From contig CATMVR010000295.1 in assembly GCA_950075905.1 (NCBI GenBank), forward strand, positions 1-6,539: a stretch of DNA of 6,539 nucleotides, read 5' to 3'. This DNA is from an uncultured Persicitalea sp. Lineage in GTDB: Bacteria; Bacteroidota; Bacteroidia; Cytophagales; Spirosomataceae. Shown in pieces: positions 1-5,648 of this stretch. The position numbers and the translations under genes are program-made. The first letter of the stretch is position 1. Each line of letters begins with the position of its first letter. Below the pieces are notes generated by a model. It did no database searches and was not told where the DNA came from. It was given only the letters and a program-made list of their open reading frames with translations.

Positions 1-525
1 ATGATGCCCCGTAAGGATGGATTTTCGCTCGCCAAAGAGGTACGCATGAGCGGCCGCGATGTACCCATTGTGTTCCTGACCGCCAAATCCATGAAAGAAG
101 ATACCATTCAGGGGTTTCGGGTGGGGGCCGACGACTACATCACCAAACCCTTTGACCGGGACGAGCTGCTGCTACGCATCGAGGCCATTTTGCGGCGCTA
201 CCGGCGTCAGCCCGCGTCAGAGGCCGAGCAGACGGTGTTTCAGGTAGGTAGCTATACCTTCGACTACGACCATCAGCAGTTGACGCGGGGGCAAGAAACC
301 TCCCGCCTGACGAGTAAGGAGTCGGAGCTGCTGAAACTTTTCTGCCAGAATATCAACCAGCCCATCAGCCGCAGTTTTGCGCTTAAAGTAATCTGGGGCG
401 ACGACTCCTACTTCAATGCCCGCAGTATGGACGTATACATTACCAAGCTGCGCAAGCACCTGCGCGAAGACCCTGACGTACAGATCATGAACCTCCACGG
501 GGAGGGCTTTAAGCTCATGGGATAA
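1..525 (+). CDS. Response regulator, OmpR/PhoB family, 3' part (5'-truncated by window edge)
   Basis: This is the C-terminal 174 residues of a two-component response regulator, a cytoplasmic DNA-binding protein controlled by phosphotransfer from a sensor kinase. The window opens at MMPRKDG, which in this family directly follows the phospho-acceptor Asp (usual pattern DxMMPxxDG), so the Asp and about 50 residues lie upstream; the ATG at position 1 is internal, not the start. Other receiver-domain switch residues are present: Thr27 in FLTAKS and Lys49 in ITKPF. A linker (about 65-80) leads to a winged-helix trans_reg_C domain (about 80-172) with the recognition-helix region SMDVYITKLRKHL and the terminal wing HGEGFKL. 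The wording of this C-terminus resembles RprY-like regulators of Bacteroidota, from memory, so no symbol is given. The partner kinase gene is not in view. The stop is TAA at 523-525 and no clear terminator follows. Family is certain; the regulon is unknown. Confidence 0.95.
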   Translation: MMPRKDGFSLAKEVRMSGRDVPIVFLTAKSMKEDTIQGFRVGADDYITKPFDRDELLLRIEAILRRYRRQPASEAEQTVFQVGSYTFDYDHQQLTRGQETSRLTSKESELLKLFCQNINQPISRSFALKVIWGDDSYFNARSMDVYITKLRKHLREDPDVQIMNLHGEGFKLMG

Positions 526-549
526 GGGACAAAAGTTACCTGCCTTGTT

Positions 550-580
550 TTTGATATCCGCCCCAAATCCCGTACTTTTG
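550..580 (+). promoter_or_regulatory. Bacteroidota-type promoter for the DUF3127 gene
   Basis: A -33 element TTTG (550-553) is followed after exactly 19 nt by a -7 element TACTTTTG (573-580), a full match to the Bacteroidota sigma-ABfr pattern TTTG-N19-TAnnTTTG. Transcription should start near 586-588, leaving about 35 nt of AT-rich leader before the ATG at 623. No Shine-Dalgarno sequence is seen, as is normal for the phylum. A 7-bp inverted repeat (CCCCAAA 561-567, TTTGGGG 577-583) overlaps the -7 element. Confidence 0.75.
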
Positions 581-583
581 GGG
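561..583. repeat. 7-bp inverted repeat overlapping the -7 promoter element
   Basis: CCCCAAA at 561-567 and TTTGGGG at 577-583 are perfect reverse complements separated by 9 nt. The right arm covers the last four bases of the -7 element. It could be an operator for the DUF3127 gene or a weak terminator hairpin for the upstream regulator gene; no T-run follows it, which argues against an intrinsic terminator. Chance is also possible at this length. Confidence 0.4.
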
Positions 584-622
584 GTATTCATCTCCAATAG
601 TCATTCGTAAAAAACTATATTC

Positions 623-985
623 ATGGAAATAGCAGGAACCGTGGTTTCGATACTCCCCGAAGTAAACGGACAAGGAAAAAATGGTACGTGGCGCAAGCAG
701 GAATTCATTCTTGAAACCGAAGGCCAGTATCCCAAAAAAGTATGTATCGCCATGTGGGGTGATAAAATTGACCAGTTTGGTCTGAAAGAAGGCGATGCCG
801 TTGTAGCTTCGGTAGACGTGGAAAGCCGGGAGTACAATCAGCGCTGGTACACCGAGGTAAAAACCTGGAAAGTAGAAAAAGCGGGAGCCGCCACCCAGGC
901 ACCCTCCAACGCGCCCGGTGACTTTGGCCCGCCGCCCAACCCGGCCTTTGCGCCCAGCAGCTCAGACGATGATCTGCCGTTTTAA
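623..985 (+). CDS. DUF3127-family protein with SSB-like acidic C-terminal tip
   Basis: A small (120 aa) soluble protein without signal peptide. Residues 1-85 form a beta-rich domain typical of the Bacteroidota family DUF3127 (start MEIAGTVVSILPEV, then TWRKQEFILET, KKVCIAMWGDK and WYTEVKTWKVEK); the alternation of short strands suggests an OB-like barrel, which is inference. Residues 86-112 are a low-complexity linker rich in Ala, Pro and Gly. The last residues, SSSDDDLPF, closely resemble the acidic tip of bacterial single-stranded DNA-binding protein (DDDIPF in E. coli), which binds replication and repair enzymes. A role in DNA metabolism is therefore plausible but unproven; the established family name carries no function. 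ATG 623 fits the promoter at 550-580 and the family N-terminus. The gene stands alone, with its own promoter and a strong terminator 12 nt after the TAA. It is not the canonical SSB, which has a longer OB fold. Confidence 0.88.
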   Translation: MEIAGTVVSILPEVNGQGKNGTWRKQEFILETEGQYPKKVCIAMWGDKIDQFGLKEGDAVVASVDVESREYNQRWYTEVKTWKVEKAGAATQAPSNAPGDFGPPPNPAFAPSSSDDDLPF

Positions 986-997
986 AAAACTCACTGC

Positions 998-1028
998 AAC
1001 CGGGGAAATCAGCTTCCCCGGTTTTTTT
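998..1028 (+). terminator. Intrinsic terminator after the DUF3127 gene
   Basis: A perfect 10-bp stem (AACCGGGGAA 998-1007 with TTCCCCGGTT 1014-1023) closes a 6-nt loop and runs into seven T residues (1022-1028). It begins 12 nt after the TAA at 983-985. This is a textbook rho-independent terminator and isolates the gene from the downstream channel gene. Confidence 0.92.
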
Positions 1029-1053
1029 GTTTATATACGTACTATACGTTTTG
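1026..1053 (+). promoter_or_regulatory. Candidate promoter for the MscS channel gene, upstream option
   Basis: TTTG at 1026-1029 (the end of the terminator T-run) and TACGTTTT at 1045-1052 (7 of 8 to TAnnTTTG) are separated by 15 nt, shorter than the preferred 17-19. Transcription would start near 1060 and leave a leader of about 64 nt. The alternative is the TATCTTTA at 1113-1120. Neither is a full match, so this is weak. Confidence 0.25.
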
Positions 1054-1112
1054 TCGAAACATTCCGGCCTCAGGCGTGGTTTTAATCACGACAAAGTACC
1101 CGTAAACTGTAT

Positions 1113-1120
1113 TATCTTTA
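1113..1120 (+). promoter_or_regulatory. Candidate -7 element directly before the MscS channel ATG
   Basis: TATCTTTA matches TAnnTTTG at 7 of 8 positions and ends 3 nt before the ATG at 1124. No TTTG or TTG lies at the expected -33 distance (about 1089-1095 reads CGACAAA). If active, transcription would begin at or just inside the start codon and the message would be leaderless. Reported because TATCTTT(G/A) boxes are common in Bacteroidota promoters; its position may be coincidental. Confidence 0.3.
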
Positions 1121-1123
1121 CAC

Positions 1124-2026
1124 ATGGACGTTAATCAAGCGCTAAATTTAGTATCCGATAAGCTTACTGTTTGGGCCAAGGAGTTGATCCGGCTGCTGCC
1201 CAATATTGCCCTGGCCGCGGTGATTTTGGTCCTGGGGATTTTTGTCGCTAAGTTTATCAGAAAGATTTCCCTAAAGCTGGTTCGGAGGGTATCCCATTTC
1301 GAAACCATCAACTCCCTGTTTTCTTCGGTGGTATATGCCATTTCGCTGGGCGTGGTGTTTTTTGTGGTACTCAGCGTACTCCAACTAGATAAGGCCGTTA
1401 CCTCTATCCTGGCCGGAGCCGGTATTCTGGGTCTGGCGCTGGCATTTGCCTTTCAGGATATTGCCGCCAACTTCATGTCAGGGGTTTTCCTTTCGTTTCG
1501 CCGGCCACTGGCGGTAGGCGATATCGTCAAATCCAATGACCACATGGGCGTAGTGGAAGAGATCAATCTGCGCGACACCATGATCCGTACTTTTCAGGGA
1601 CAGAGGGTTATTATTCCCAATAAGGATGTGTTTCAGAATACCATCGAAAACTTTACTGTATTGGGGAAGCGCCGCCTGGACTTGTCCGTGGGAGTATCCT
1701 ACGGGGACGATCTGAGAAAAGTAAAAGATATTACCATCAAAGCCGCCCAAAAAGTGAGCGTACGCTCAATGACGGACGATATTACGCTCTATTTTGAAGA
1801 ATTCGGCGACAGCTCCATCAATTTCAGCCTCCGTATCTGGCTCAATGCTACCGATCAGCCCACTTTTTTACAGGGCCGGCACGAGGCCATCCTATACATC
1901 AAAGAAGCCTACGACGCCAACGACATCATGATTCCGTTCCCGATTCGCACGCTGGATTTTGGGATAAAAGGCGGCGAGAAGCTGTCGGAAATGGATGTCC
2001 GCGTCCTGAATGGTGTAAAAAAATAA
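1124..2026 (+). CDS. MscS-family small-conductance mechanosensitive channel
   Basis: An inner-membrane channel that opens under membrane tension to release solutes on hypo-osmotic shock; family members work as heptamers. At 300 aa it is close to E. coli MscS (286 aa). Three membrane segments are visible: TM1 about 25-45, TM2 about 67-88 and the pore-lining TM3 about 91-127, with the Gly/Ala-rich packing of the family (AGAGILGLALAFAF) followed by FLSFRRPLAVGDIV. The beta domain spans about 129-178 and contains IPNKDVFQNTIENF, matching the conserved IPN motif. The cytoplasmic alpha/beta domain follows (about 183-277), ending in IPFPIRTL. A short charged tail closes the protein. ATG 1124 is the only Met before residue 118 and gives the expected N-terminus. 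The gene lies between two strong terminators and is probably transcribed alone. Which ions or solutes it passes, and whether it is the main MscS of the cell, cannot be told. Stop TAA at 2024-2026. Confidence 0.95.
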   Translation: MDVNQALNLVSDKLTVWAKELIRLLPNIALAAVILVLGIFVAKFIRKISLKLVRRVSHFETINSLFSSVVYAISLGVVFFVVLSVLQLDKAVTSILAGAGILGLALAFAFQDIAANFMSGVFLSFRRPLAVGDIVKSNDHMGVVEEINLRDTMIRTFQGQRVIIPNKDVFQNTIENFTVLGKRRLDLSVGVSYGDDLRKVKDITIKAAQKVSVRSMTDDITLYFEEFGDSSINFSLRIWLNATDQPTFLQGRHEAILYIKEAYDANDIMIPFPIRTLDFGIKGGEKLSEMDVRVLNGVKK

Positions 2027-2049
2027 TGTGTAGCCCAGGCGCTACCTCT

Positions 2050-2097
2050 ATTCTGGTGCTGAGCGGGCCAATCTGCCCGCCTGGCACCAGAATTTTT
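2050..2097 (+). terminator. Intrinsic terminator after the MscS gene
   Basis: A perfect 10-bp outer stem (ATTCTGGTGC 2050-2059 with GCACCAGAAT 2084-2093) encloses a small internal loop and a 6-bp inner stem (GCGGGC 2063-2068 with GCCCGC 2075-2080) around the 6-nt loop CAATCT. Five T residues (2093-2097) follow. A smaller inverted repeat, GTAGC 2030-2034 with GCTAC 2041-2045, lies just upstream and may add to the structure. Confidence 0.88.
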
Positions 2098-2267
2098 CAT
2101 TTTCCCCTTCCCTGATAGAGGTTCTTTTATACTTTCATCGTCAGTATAGCTGACAATCATACGCTCAGATATATCCATTCGTTTTGGTATAAATAGCAGC
2201 ATTCAGGCTTTTACTTCTGATATAACCGGATTCTACCTCCTTCATTACTTATTAGTAGATACAACCC
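2098..2267. other. Intergenic leader of the cytochrome gene, no clear promoter
   Basis: This AT-rich stretch of 170 nt separates the MscS terminator from the cytochrome gene. A near-match -7 box, TACTTCTG (2212-2219, 7 of 8 to TAnnTTTG), has a TTTG at 2183-2186, but the spacer of 25 nt is too long for the usual pattern. A 5-bp inverted repeat GTCAG-N5-CTGAC (2140-2154) could be a regulator site but is short enough to be chance. No small ORF or RNA gene is supported. The promoter of the downstream gene must lie here or within the MscS terminator region. Confidence 0.35.
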
Positions 2268-5036
2268 ATGTTCAATTTTTCGCGCACCGTATACAGCGTA
2301 GCTTCGGCCGGAATTCTTCTCGTAGCGACCTTCTTTCTCGCCGGCAACTCCCATTTTTCCAAAATCGTTACCAGTACCCCCGACTCCCTCCAAATTGGCA
2401 GTTTCGTCGAGGCTGATTTTCCATTCATTTCTACGTCCATCGATGCCCGTAAACTAGGGCCGAGCTTTCCCAAAAACAATCAGGCGGCCCGGACACTGGC
2501 TATCAAGCTGGGCGACAGTGCATATGTATCTTTCGATACCGACCTGCTGCGGTGGTCGGTAGCCTGGACACGTAAGTTTATGCCCATGAACCTGATGCAT
2601 CAGGTGTCGTACGATGATTTTTTTAATAAGAGCAACAAACTGGCCACCATTGCCGGAGTACCCCAACTTGCTACGGGCAGCTACGCCGGTTGGGTCACTC
2701 TGAAAGGCAACGTTACTACTTTTCCCGCTCCCCCTACTAAACAGGACTGGTTTCCGCTGCCCGCCGCACATGCCCGTTGGAACGGCGTGTATACCCACGG
2801 CGACAAGGTGGGCCTGAGCTATACCGTAGGCAGTACGGATGTTCTGGAAATGCCGGGCAGCGTGGAGTTTGACGGACAGACGGCCTTTACCCGTACCTTC
2901 AAAATAGGTACTTCGGCCAATGCCCTGGGCCTGGTGCTGGCGGAGGTACCCAACGGTACCAAAGTGCAGCAAAGTGGCCGCTTTGTGTACATCTATCAGG
3001 GGGCCAATCAGGATACCGTGACGGCTGTTGGAATCGCCGGGAAGGGAAAAACCACCCTGGCGCCGGGCACTACCGGCCAAAACATTCTGACGGTGCGGGT
3101 GGCTCCCTCTCCGCAGGAAAGGGAAGCTACCGTGCTGGTCTGGAAAGGCCCCGCCCGGCTTATCAAACAATTTGAAAAAACGGCCAAAGCCACCAAAATA
3201 GCCCTTCCTGACCTGAAAAAGGGCGGCCCCGCCTACTGGAAGCAGGACGTAGTGACGCAAGGCGTACTAGCCCCGGACACCGCGGCCTTCGTCACCGACA
3301 AGCTGACCCTGCCCCTCCCCAACCCCTGGAAGCGGAATGTGCGGGTAGCCGATGTATCTTTCTTCAAAGACGGCCGCGCGGCAGTCATTACTTTCGAGGG
3401 TGATGTGTGGCTGATCGATGGCATTGACCGTAGCCTGCAAAACCTGCGGTGGAAGCGCTTCGCCTCCGGTATGCACGAAACCATGAGCATCGAGGTAGTC
3501 AATGATCAAATCTATGTCTTTGGCCGCGAGGGCATTGTACGGCTGCACGACCTGAACCAGGACGGCGTGGCCGACTTCTACGAGAATTTCTCCAACATTA
3601 TGTCCCAATCGCCCGAGGGCCGGGAGTGGGCCGGCGACCTGGTACACGCGCCCGACGGCAGCTTCTACGTAGCCAAAGGCGGTAGCCTCAGCAACGGTCC
3701 CGGCGTCACACCGCAGGTAGCCAAGGGCTTCCGCAAAGGCTCAGAGCACAACGGCGTGATCCTGCGTATTTCGCCCGATGGCCGGCAGTCGGAGGTGATC
3801 GCTACCGGCCTGCGCGGGCCGTACCTAGGTATCCATCCCGAAACCGGCGTACTCACAGCCTCCGATCAGCAGGGTAATTTTGTGCCCTCCTCCCCTATTT
3901 ACCTCATCAAAAAAGGGGATTATTATGGCGTGAGCCCCACAGTACACCGCACCGACAACCCGGCCATTGCCCCGCCCCTGACCTGGATACCTCACCACGT
4001 AGATCAGTCGAGTATCGGGCAAGCCTGGGTGACCAGTACCAAAATGGGCCCGCTGAGCGGCGATCTGGTTCACTTCTCATTCGGACGGCCCGGCCTGTTT
4101 CGGGTGCTGATGGATTCTACCTCGCAGGGCATGCAGGGTGGGCTATCCATGATTCACGCCGACTACCCGGCACCTACTTCTAAGGGGGCGGTAAATCCCG
4201 CCGACGGCCAACTGTACGCAGGAGGCTTTAACCTGTGGGGCTCCAACTCCAAGGGACTGAGCGCCTTGCTGCGGCTGCGCTATACCGAAAAACCCAGCTA
4301 CATGGTCAACAAGTTTGAAGCCGGCAAGCAGGGGATCATCCTGCGGTTCGACTCGCCGCTCGATCCGAAGTCAGCCACCAATCCTGACAATTTTCAGGTG
4401 AAGCGCTACAACTACCTCCGCACCGAAGAGTATGGTTCCGGGCACTACAAACTGGATGGCTCCACGGGCGAAGAGAAAATACCGGTGTCGGGCAGCTACC
4501 TGTCGCCCGACGGCAAGAGCGTGTTTTTACTAGTACCCGAGATGAAGGAAGTGATGCAGATGGAGGTAGCCTACGAGCTTACGGCCCAGGACGGGCATAC
4601 AGTCAATGACGAGTTCTGGTTTACCATCAACTATCTGGAAGACCTTGCTTCCGCCAAGTACGGCTTTACCAATGTGGACTACAACCTCCTGACAGCCCGC
4701 CGGGAAACAGCGAGTAAAGCCGCCGAAGTAGCCTCAGCCGAAAAAGGCAGGGCAGTATTCACCAAAACGGCCTGCGCCGGTTGCCATTCGCAGGGTACCC
4801 AAACCAAGGGCATGTACGGACCACCCTTCCAGGGATTATACGGCGCCAAGCGCCCCTTGGAAGATGGTACCACCGTGGTAGCCGATGACGCCTATCTGAA
4901 AGAATCTATTTTGAACCCCACGGCCAAGATCGTGAAGGGCTACAACGCCGAAATGCCCTCCTTCCAGGGTATTCTTTCGGATACGGACATTGAGTCGGTG
5001 ATTCTGTTTGTGAAGTCTTTGGGAGAGAAGAAGTAG
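2268..5036 (+). CDS. Exported beta-propeller protein with C-terminal monohaem cytochrome c domain
   Basis: A 922-aa multidomain protein, probably periplasmic and membrane-anchored. Residues 8-25 form a hydrophobic signal or anchor segment; no lipobox Cys is present. Residues about 40-345 are a separate module with TDLLRWSVAWT (91-101), possibly the DUF6797-type module seen in cytochrome-linked proteins (from memory). Residues about 359-673 read as a beta-propeller like those of sugar (PQQ-type) dehydrogenases and the haem-binding proteins of Planctomycetes and Verrucomicrobia, including DLNQDGVADF (428-437), a Ca-binding-like loop. Residues about 678-790 look Ig-like (ILRFDSPLDP, then NPDNFQV). 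The tail (about 822-920) is a class I cytochrome c: CAGCH (Cys836, Cys839, His840) binds haem c and Met896 in AEMPSF is the likely axial ligand. The plan suggests oxidation of an organic substrate with electrons passed to the haem; the substrate is unknown and propeller catalytic residues could not be assigned. No Sec or maturation genes are nearby. Confidence 0.88.
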   Translation: MFNFSRTVYSVASAGILLVATFFLAGNSHFSKIVTSTPDSLQIGSFVEADFPFISTSIDARKLGPSFPKNNQAARTLAIKLGDSAYVSFDTDLLRWSVAWTRKFMPMNLMHQVSYDDFFNKSNKLATIAGVPQLATGSYAGWVTLKGNVTTFPAPPTKQDWFPLPAAHARWNGVYTHGDKVGLSYTVGSTDVLEMPGSVEFDGQTAFTRTFKIGTSANALGLVLAEVPNGTKVQQSGRFVYIYQGANQDTVTAVGIAGKGKTTLAPGTTGQNILTVRVAPSPQEREATVLVWKGPARLIKQFEKTAKATKIALPDLKKGGPAYWKQDVVTQGVLAPDTAAFVTDKLTLPLPNPWKRNVRVADVSFFKDGRAAVITFEGDVWLIDGIDRSLQNLRWKRFASGMHETMSIEVVNDQIYVFGREGIVRLHDLNQDGVADFYENFSNIMSQSPEGREWAGDLVHAPDGSFYVAKGGSLSNGPGVTPQVAKGFRKGSEHNGVILRISPDGRQSEVIATGLRGPYLGIHPETGVLTASDQQGNFVPSSPIYLIKKGDYYGVSPTVHRTDNPAIAPPLTWIPHHVDQSSIGQAWVTSTKMGPLSGDLVHFSFGRPGLFRVLMDSTSQGMQGGLSMIHADYPAPTSKGAVNPADGQLYAGGFNLWGSNSKGLSALLRLRYTEKPSYMVNKFEAGKQGIILRFDSPLDPKSATNPDNFQVKRYNYLRTEEYGSGHYKLDGSTGEEKIPVSGSYLSPDGKSVFLLVPEMKEVMQMEVAYELTAQDGHTVNDEFWFTINYLEDLASAKYGFTNVDYNLLTARRETASKAAEVASAEKGRAVFTKTACAGCHSQGTQTKGMYGPPFQGLYGAKRPLEDGTTVVADDAYLKESILNPTAKIVKGYNAEMPSFQGILSDTDIESVILFVKSLGEKK

Positions 5037-5047
5037 GGGTTGATTTG

Positions 5048-5160
5048 TTTTTACCACAGAGTTAAGAGAGCGGTACGCCGCCCGGTTTTAGCACGGAGTA
5101 ATCAGAGTCAAGCTCTGTGAAACTCTGTGCTTTTACTCTTTTATAACTCTGTGGTAAAAA
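5048..5160. repeat. 113-bp palindromic REP/MITE-like repeat with 17-bp perfect terminal inverted repeats
   Basis: The ends TTTTTACCACAGAGTTA (5048-5064) and TAACTCTGTGGTAAAAA (5144-5160) are perfect reverse complements. Nested inside is a second structure: AGCACGGAGT (5090-5099) pairs with ACTCTGTGCT (5122-5131) with one G-T pair, and within it CAGAG (5103-5107) pairs with CTCTG (5113-5117). The words ACCACAGAGTT and ACTCTGTGGT recur in dispersed repeats of many environmental bacteria, from memory. The element has no coding capacity and begins 12 nt after the cytochrome gene stop, between convergent genes, the usual place for REP/BIME-type repeats. The inner hairpin with its TTTTACTCTTTT tail could also end transcription of the cytochrome gene. 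Confidence 0.75.
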
Positions 5161-5167
5161 AAGGCCG

Positions 5168-5275
5168 TCACGCATTCAGCCGCTTCACGCCCAGATACAA
5201 CGGATAACTCACCACCAAAAACAGCAGCGCAAACTGCGAACTGGGCAGATCCTGCACCACGGCCTCTTTGGTCAT
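5168..5275 (-). pseudogene. Detached copy of the amino acid permease C-terminus (35-codon ORF)
   Basis: Read on the minus strand, this ORF starts MTKEA and then repeats the last 30 residues of the permease at 5649-6539 exactly (from VVQDLPSS to VKRLNA), ending in TGA (5168-5170). The DNA copy (5172-5264) differs from the intact one at three bases, all synonymous. It is most simply a gene fragment: the displaced original 3' end of the permease, or one carried in by an insertion. It has an ATG 12 nt behind the XRE gene stop and contains one membrane-spanning stretch (FALLFLVVSYPLYLGV), so a translated small membrane peptide is possible but unproven. A 6-bp inverted repeat (TTTGGT 5267-5272, ACCAAA 5280-5285) has the start codon in its loop region. 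Confidence 0.8.
5172..5264. repeat. 93-bp direct repeat, copy 1 (permease 3' end)
   Basis: This copy matches 5653-5745 at 90 of 93 positions in the same orientation, offset by exactly 481 bp. Differences are at 5195/5676, 5218/5699 and 5249/5730, each A here and G in the other copy on the plus strand. Similarity drops at both ends: at the stop codon on the left (TGA here, TAG in the other copy) and after GGCC on the right. Confidence 0.95.
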
Positions 5276-5287
5276 CTTCACCAAAAT

Positions 5288-5554
5288 TTACTTTGAGACC
5301 GGCAGCTTAGTTTTGAAGGTCGGATCATTGGCTATGTGCAATCGAAATTCATGCGCCAAAATATCGGCCAGAAACAGGGGGTCAAATTCCAATGCCTTAC
5401 AAATCCGGAAAACGGTAGGCATGGTAGGTTTACTCTTGCCACTTTCAATACGCGATATATGAGCCTGATTAATACCTGAAAGCGTTGCTAACTGAGCTTG
5501 GGTAATTTTCTTCGCTTCGCGCTGTTCAGCGATGATTTGTGAGAGTGTTTTCAT
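5288..5554 (-). CDS. XRE-family helix-turn-helix transcriptional regulator
   Basis: An 88-aa cytoplasmic DNA-binding protein of the XRE/Cro-C1 type. Residues about 6-60 form the five-helix HTH_3 domain: TQAQLATLSGINQAHISRIE (18-37) contains the helix-turn-helix, followed by the conserved ESGKSKPTMPTVFRICKALE stretch. The last 25 residues (LAHEFRLHIANDPTF...) are a short extension of unknown role. Such proteins act as phage-type repressors, autoregulators or antitoxins, but no toxin gene is adjacent, so an orphan antitoxin or autoregulator is only a guess. ATG 5554 is chosen because it begins the domain at the usual distance and overlaps the stop of a 15-codon upstream ORF. The gene is AT-rich compared with its neighbours and lies between two copies of the permease 3' end, which points to acquisition by insertion. 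The promoter at 5614-5645 serves it, and a short inverted repeat there may be its own binding site. Confidence 0.9.
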   Translation of the reverse strand: MKTLSQIIAEQREAKKITQAQLATLSGINQAHISRIESGKSKPTMPTVFRICKALEFDPLFLADILAHEFRLHIANDPTFKTKLPVSK

Positions 5555-5598
5555 TGGTAGATGGATTCTTCACAGATAACCCGAATTCGTTCAATCAT
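5551..5598 (-). CDS. Possible 15-codon upstream ORF overlapping the XRE gene start
   Basis: On the minus strand, ATG at 5598 opens MIERIRVICEESIYQ and stops with TGA at 5551-5553, so the stop shares two bases with the XRE start (ATGA overlap). It lies between the predicted promoter start (about 5607) and the XRE gene, and would be the first ORF on that message. It may be a leader peptide coupling translation, the stub of a lost upstream partner gene, or chance; no family is recognised. Confidence 0.35.
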   Translation of the reverse strand: MIERIRVICEESIYQ

Positions 5599-5613
5599 AG
5601 AAATTACTCTCAG

Positions 5614-5645
5614 TAAAAATATGCATAGATAGCATAAAATGCAAA
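5614..5645 (-). promoter_or_regulatory. Promoter of the XRE gene
   Basis: On the minus strand, TTTG (5645-5642) and TATTTTTA (5621-5614, 7 of 8 to TAnnTTTG) are spaced by 20 nt, a good Bacteroidota-type promoter. It begins 3 nt after the permease stop codon, so the XRE gene need not depend on read-through from the permease. Transcription would start near 5607. Confidence 0.55.
5622..5643. repeat. Inverted repeat in the XRE promoter spacer, possible operator
   Basis: TGCAT (5622-5626) and ATGCA (5639-5643) are perfect reverse complements inside the spacer between the -33 and -7 elements, with a further direct repeat of GCATA (5623-5627 and 5632-5636). A site here would suit autorepression by the XRE protein. 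The arms are short, so chance is not excluded. Confidence 0.35.
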
Positions 5646-5648
5646 CAG

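Noticed and set aside
217..597. A 126-codon minus-strand frame across the response regulator 3' end
   Set aside because: It is antisense to the conserved DNA-binding domain, shows no family features, and its start overlaps the DUF3127 promoter.
2454..3260. A 268-codon open frame on the minus strand inside the cytochrome gene
   Set aside because: It is fully antisense to a well-supported gene; its translation has no recognisable domain, and long antisense frames are expected in G+C-rich coding DNA.
5048..5160. An insertion sequence with terminal inverted repeats
   Set aside because: The unit is 113 bp and has no transposase or open frame; at most it is a non-autonomous repeat.
5268..5462. 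A 64-codon plus-strand frame opposite the XRE gene
   Set aside because: The minus-strand XRE protein has a clear HTH domain; the plus-strand product resembles nothing and is a shadow.
5288..5554. A complete HigBA- or HipBA-type toxin-antitoxin module
   Set aside because: Only the XRE partner is present. No RelE/HigB-like or HipA-like gene lies on either side; the neighbours are a 15-codon ORF and a permease fragment.
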